Source of the DNA: Candidatus Berkelbacteria bacterium
GTDB taxonomy: Bacteria; Patescibacteriota; UBA1384; CAILIB01
Direction: 5' to 3'
DNA length: 7,564 nucleotides
Assembly: GCA_020058355.1 (NCBI GenBank)
Contig: JAGVEG010000003.1
Coordinates: 1 to 7,564 of the forward strand
The number at the start of each line of letters is the position of its first letter. Position 1 is the first letter of the stretch. The notes under the pieces were generated by a model, which was given only the letters and a program-made list of their open reading frames with translations, was not told the origin of the DNA and made no database searches. The position numbers and the translations under genes are program-made. Of the stretch, positions 6,057 through 7,564 are shown piece by piece.

Positions 6057-6496
6057 TCAGTACCCAGTGGCCTGAGGGTATCTACTTCGCTGCCTGTGTA
6101 GATGTCAAACTGTGAAGCGATTTTAACTGCCTGCTCTGCTGTAGCCCCGAATGCCATAGCCCCATCTGCATGATCCGCACCTGAACCTGTGGAAAACCGA
6201 GGGACGTCCACAAAAACAAACTCATAGCTTGCCATGGCGTAATACACCTGCTTACCAGCGCATACCAGCATGACTCGGAAGTTATCTCCTACCTGGGGCT
6301 TTTTTGCTGGGTCCCGTTCACCAAGGAACCATTCCTTCCATCGTTCAACTTCGAACGCATTACCTGAACACCCACCAATGGCATCGAGACCCTTGTATGT
6401 GCACCTGAACATCTTGGTGGTACGTACTGGGGTCGTGCCAAATGTACGGAGTTTGTCTGCGGCTAAGGTAGTGCCGTCCCATGCAATGGTTGTTAT
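6053..6496 (-). CDS. HslV/proteasome-beta-like Ntn-hydrolase, apparent ATA start
   Basis: The 147-aa protein begins MTTIAWDGTTLAADKLRTFG and resembles a compact HslV/proteasome beta subunit. Thr2 would become the N-terminal nucleophile after Met removal. D14 (AAD) and K28 (TTK) sit where the family has its Asp and Lys. GSGADHADGAM (104-114) and AVKIASQFDIYTG (123-135) match the C-terminal GSG and IYT-type elements. It is shorter than HslV (about 170-180 aa). No ATG, GTG or TTG lies between the upstream in-frame stop and the conserved N-terminus; ATA at 6496 fits best, with AGGAG 6 nt upstream and a 4-nt ATAA overlap with the preceding gene. The ATG at 6412 would delete the nucleophile and Lys. 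Such proteins occur in phage head modules; a role in capsid maturation or protein turnover is inference. Confidence 0.8.
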   Translation of the reverse strand: MTTIAWDGTTLAADKLRTFGTTPVRTTKMFRCTYKGLDAIGGCSGNAFEVERWKEWFLGERDPAKKPQVGDNFRVMLVCAGKQVYYAMASYEFVFVDVPRFSTGSGADHADGAMAFGATAEQAVKIASQFDIYTGSEVDTLRPLGTE

Positions 6497-7101
6497 GTCG
6501 TTCTCCTGGCTCTCTTACGTGCGGCGCGCTCATTGGGCACGGGGGTGTCTTCAATAACTGGTTCAGGTTCTGCAGGGGGTTGGGGCAAGGGTCGTCTGGC
6601 TTTTTCTTCTTCGGGGTCAACCTCCAGCACACGAGCAAGTTTCTCCTGCAGTAGTCTCTCGAGCTCTTCCGTTGGGCGGTGGCGTATCGTCACCTCCGAC
6701 TTGTCCGTAAATAGCCCCACGTCGCTGATCTTGCCCAGCAACTCTAATGACTTCAGTCGCACCCGTGGATCTGTGGATCCTGAGTCTTCCAGCAATTTAT
6801 TGGTAATGTAGGTGCGCAATTGGGCGGCACTGGCAATGACCTGCTTGTCATACTCTGACAGCATCAGCTTGAGGTGGAGAACCACACCGGGGTTGTGCAG
6901 CTCCTGAGTGTCCTCGGGTAGAGCTTGTGTGAATACGGCACGGGCCTTGGCCTGCTCTGGTAAATCAACCTCCACATCCTGATCGAGAAACTGGATCGTT
7001 TTCAACGCAGCGTCCACCCTGTACTTCAACTGTTCAAAGTCGGGCGGGTTCTCAGCGAAGGAGCTTCCAAAGTCTATGTCAGGTTTGTACATGGCGACCA
7101 T
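6493..7101 (-). CDS. terS: Terminase small subunit-like protein
   Basis: The 202-aa protein (MVAMYKPDIDFGSSF...) lies two genes upstream of terL, where the DNA-recognition subunit of terminase is expected. The central and C-terminal part includes RVRLKSLELLGKISDVGLFT, which resembles the LKALELLGK..GLF element of many TerS proteins. A helical EELERLLQEKLARVL follows, then an acidic/Pro-rich stretch and a basic tail ending RAARKRARRTT. TerS would bind the packaging site and load TerL. No strong Shine-Dalgarno stands before either candidate start, ATG 7101 or ATG 7092 (199 aa). I chose the longer; a candidate promoter ends just upstream. The frame stays open to 7404 but that extension is low-complexity and not protein-like. 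The stop overlaps the start of the next gene. Function is by weak similarity plus position. Confidence 0.68.
   Translation of the reverse strand: MVAMYKPDIDFGSSFAENPPDFEQLKYRVDAALKTIQFLDQDVEVDLPEQAKARAVFTQALPEDTQELHNPGVVLHLKLMLSEYDKQVIASAAQLRTYITNKLLEDSGSTDPRVRLKSLELLGKISDVGLFTDKSEVTIRHRPTEELERLLQEKLARVLEVDPEEEKARRPLPQPPAEPEPVIEDTPVPNERAARKRARRTT
6494..6507 (-). promoter_or_regulatory. Shine-Dalgarno site and ATA start of the HslV-like gene
   Basis: The minus strand reads AGGAGAACGACATAACAACC. AGGAG (6507-6503) is followed after 6 nt by ATA (6496-6494), whose last two bases are the first two of the TAA stop of the upstream gene (ATAA). The geometry is that of a standard ATGA coupling with ATG changed to ATA. 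Confidence 0.7.
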
Positions 7102-7118
7102 TAAGTGGCGTTTGGACG

Positions 7119-7147
7119 AGTGTAAATTTTTTGTAGAATTTTTGCAA
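7119..7147 (-). promoter_or_regulatory. Candidate sigma70-type promoter of the packaging operon
   Basis: On the minus strand TTGCAA (7147-7142) and TACACT (7124-7119) are separated by exactly 17 bp. Each matches the consensus at four of six positions. Predicted initiation near 7112 would leave only about 10-20 nt of leader before the terS start, which may explain the lack of a clear Shine-Dalgarno site. Confidence 0.4.
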
Positions 7148-7275
7148 GGGGTTAGTAAAAAGTGACGGGGGCGTTTCCGATGGAGAGTGTTGGATTGGGT
7201 GGCGGAGTTTTGCAGAGTGGGGGTGTGTTCAAGGGATGAAAGTAGAATGATTAGCGAAGTGGGTGAGATGAGTTT
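7141..7275 (-). promoter_or_regulatory. C-rich, G-poor leader stretch, rut-like
   Basis: Over 7141-7260 the minus-strand transcript would have about 50 C and 9 G in 120 nt, with many YC dinucleotides (for example CTCATCTCACCC and CCACCCAATCC). This is the composition of Rho-loading (rut) sites. No protein-like frame covers it on either strand. Whether it terminates or attenuates transcripts entering terS from upstream is inference. Confidence 0.3.
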
Positions 7276-7292
7276 GGCATTTGTCTCGAATG

Positions 7293-7305
7293 CAGTGTAT
7301 ACAGT
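7293..7305. repeat. Near-palindrome CAGTGTATACAGT, operator-like
   Basis: The core TGTATACA is a perfect palindrome, and the minus strand reads ACTGTATACACTG. The half-site ACTGTA recurs at 7459 and 7490 on the plus strand, in and near a promoter, so it may be a repressor site. No repressor gene is in the window. Confidence 0.35.
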
Positions 7306-7327
7306 AACTTCGCGAATCTCACATATA

Positions 7328-7342
7328 AGGGGGGTGCCCCCT
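7328..7342. repeat. Perfect G/C hairpin
   Basis: AGGGGG, a 3-nt GTG loop, and CCCCCT form a perfect 6-bp inverted repeat. There is no T-tract after it on either strand, so it is not a standard intrinsic terminator. It adjoins the G-quadruplex motif at 7349-7380. Confidence 0.55.
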
Positions 7343-7348
7343 GCCGTA

Positions 7349-7380
7349 CCCCCACACCCACAGCGCCCATTTAACCCCCC
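7349..7380 (-). other. G-quadruplex-type motif
   Basis: On the minus strand there are four G-tracts of 6, 3, 3 and 5 bases separated by loops of 6, 6 and 3 nt (TTAAAT, CGCTGT, TGT). This meets the usual G3+N1-7 rule for an intramolecular quadruplex. It lies in the non-coding leader, in the direction of operon transcription. Confidence 0.55.
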
Positions 7381-7458
7381 TCGCTGTTGACAAACGTATA
7401 ACAATGTGTCACGTGCGTGCGTCTAATATATAAATAGAATCGCCCAGACATACTTCAT

Positions 7459-7499
7459 ACTGTAGTACCTTTTGAATAACACTTGACAAACTGTAATAC
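7459..7499 (+). repeat. Direct repeat ACTGTARTAC, putative operator pair
   Basis: ACTGTAGTAC (7459-7468) and ACTGTAATAC (7490-7499) differ at one position and are 31 bp apart, about three helical turns. The second copy is between the -35 and -10 of the plus-strand promoter. Binding by a phage repressor or activator is inferred from position only. Confidence 0.4.
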
Positions 7500-7511
7500 A
7501 TTCTGTAGAAT
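7483..7511 (+). promoter_or_regulatory. Strong sigma70-type promoter on the plus strand, divergent from the operon
   Basis: A perfect TTGACA (7483-7488) and TAGAAT (7506-7511, five of six) are separated by 17 bp. Transcription would start near 7518 and run out of the window to the right. The motif ACTGTAATAC (7490-7499) lies inside the spacer, and ACTGTAGTAC lies 31 bp upstream (7459-7468). TTGACAAAC also occurs at 7387-7395, but with no good -10 at the right distance. The arrangement suggests a regulated divergent, perhaps early, promoter. Confidence 0.6.
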
Positions 7512-7564
7512 TCAATACATCGAATCAGTCAACGCGATTCGCCCCGGCCACGATGGCCCTACTA

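Noticed and set aside
5532..6101. Plus-strand open frame of 189 codons opposite the terL ATPase region
   Set aside because: It is antisense to the clearly conserved Walker A and B region and has no protein-like features.
6053..6412. HslV-like gene starting at ATG 6412
   Set aside because: This would remove the conserved TTIAWDG N-terminus, the presumed Thr nucleophile, Asp14 and Lys28, and lacks the strong AGGAG site present before ATA 6496.
7328..7342. Intrinsic terminator
   Set aside because: The hairpin is perfect, but no T-run follows it on either strand.
7102..7404. N-terminal extension of the terS frame to 7404
   Set aside because: The translation is low-complexity (Ser, Thr, Leu, Pro, His) with no domain, the base composition reflects the C-rich bias, and promoter and quadruplex motifs lie in it. 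The protein-like part starts at 7101 or 7092.
7553..7564. Start of a plus-strand gene (ATG GCC CTA CTA)
   Set aside because: Only four codons are visible, no Shine-Dalgarno precedes it, and the ATG lies in a small GGCCA/TGGCC hairpin. The promoter alone does not support a coding call.

Overview
The window is part of the packaging and head module of a tailed dsDNA bacteriophage or prophage. All confident genes are on the minus strand, so they read from right to left. The host cannot be named from the sequence. Shine-Dalgarno sites, sigma70-like promoters, tight gene overlaps and roughly even base composition point to a bacterial (perhaps proteobacterial) host.

Layout in transcription order: about 460 nt of non-coding leader (7102-7564); a terminase small-subunit-like gene (6493-7101); a small HslV/proteasome-beta-like Ntn-hydrolase (6053-6496) that seems to start with ATA; the terminase large subunit terL (2481-6056); the portal protein (109-2472); and the first 37 codons of a small gene that leaves the window (1-112). 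Genes overlap by 4 nt (ATAA or ATGA) or sit 8 nt apart, so this looks like one translationally coupled operon.

The outstanding feature is terL. Its 1191-codon frame holds a normal-sized terminase of about 502 residues interrupted by two inteins. Intein 1 (353 aa) sits in the ATPase coupling motif. Intein 2 (336 aa) splits the HDD-x-x-DA motif of the nuclease centre. Neither intein has an in-frame LAGLIDADG domain. Instead, the linker of each is overprinted, in the same strand and the same alternative phase, by a complete endonuclease gene with its own start and Shine-Dalgarno site. Intein 1 holds an endonuclease VII-type protein with three Cys4 repeats (247 aa). Intein 2 holds an HNH protein with two C-terminal zinc motifs (232 aa), preceded by a TATAAT box. 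The same DNA thus appears to encode intein linker in one frame and homing endonuclease in the other. The two inteins resemble each other at their N-termini, while the two endonucleases belong to different families. This points to separate endonuclease invasions of related inteins.

The likely joint logic is as follows. TerS selects DNA, spliced TerL translocates and cuts it at the portal, and the HslV-like protein may act in head maturation or proteolysis. The nested nucleases would spread their inteins into intein-free terL alleles. The non-coding leader carries a candidate minus-strand promoter for the operon, a C-rich G-poor stretch resembling a Rho-loading site, a four-tract G-quadruplex motif, a G/C hairpin, and a strong plus-strand promoter with repeated operator-like motifs. 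That promoter suggests a divergent transcription unit beyond the right edge.
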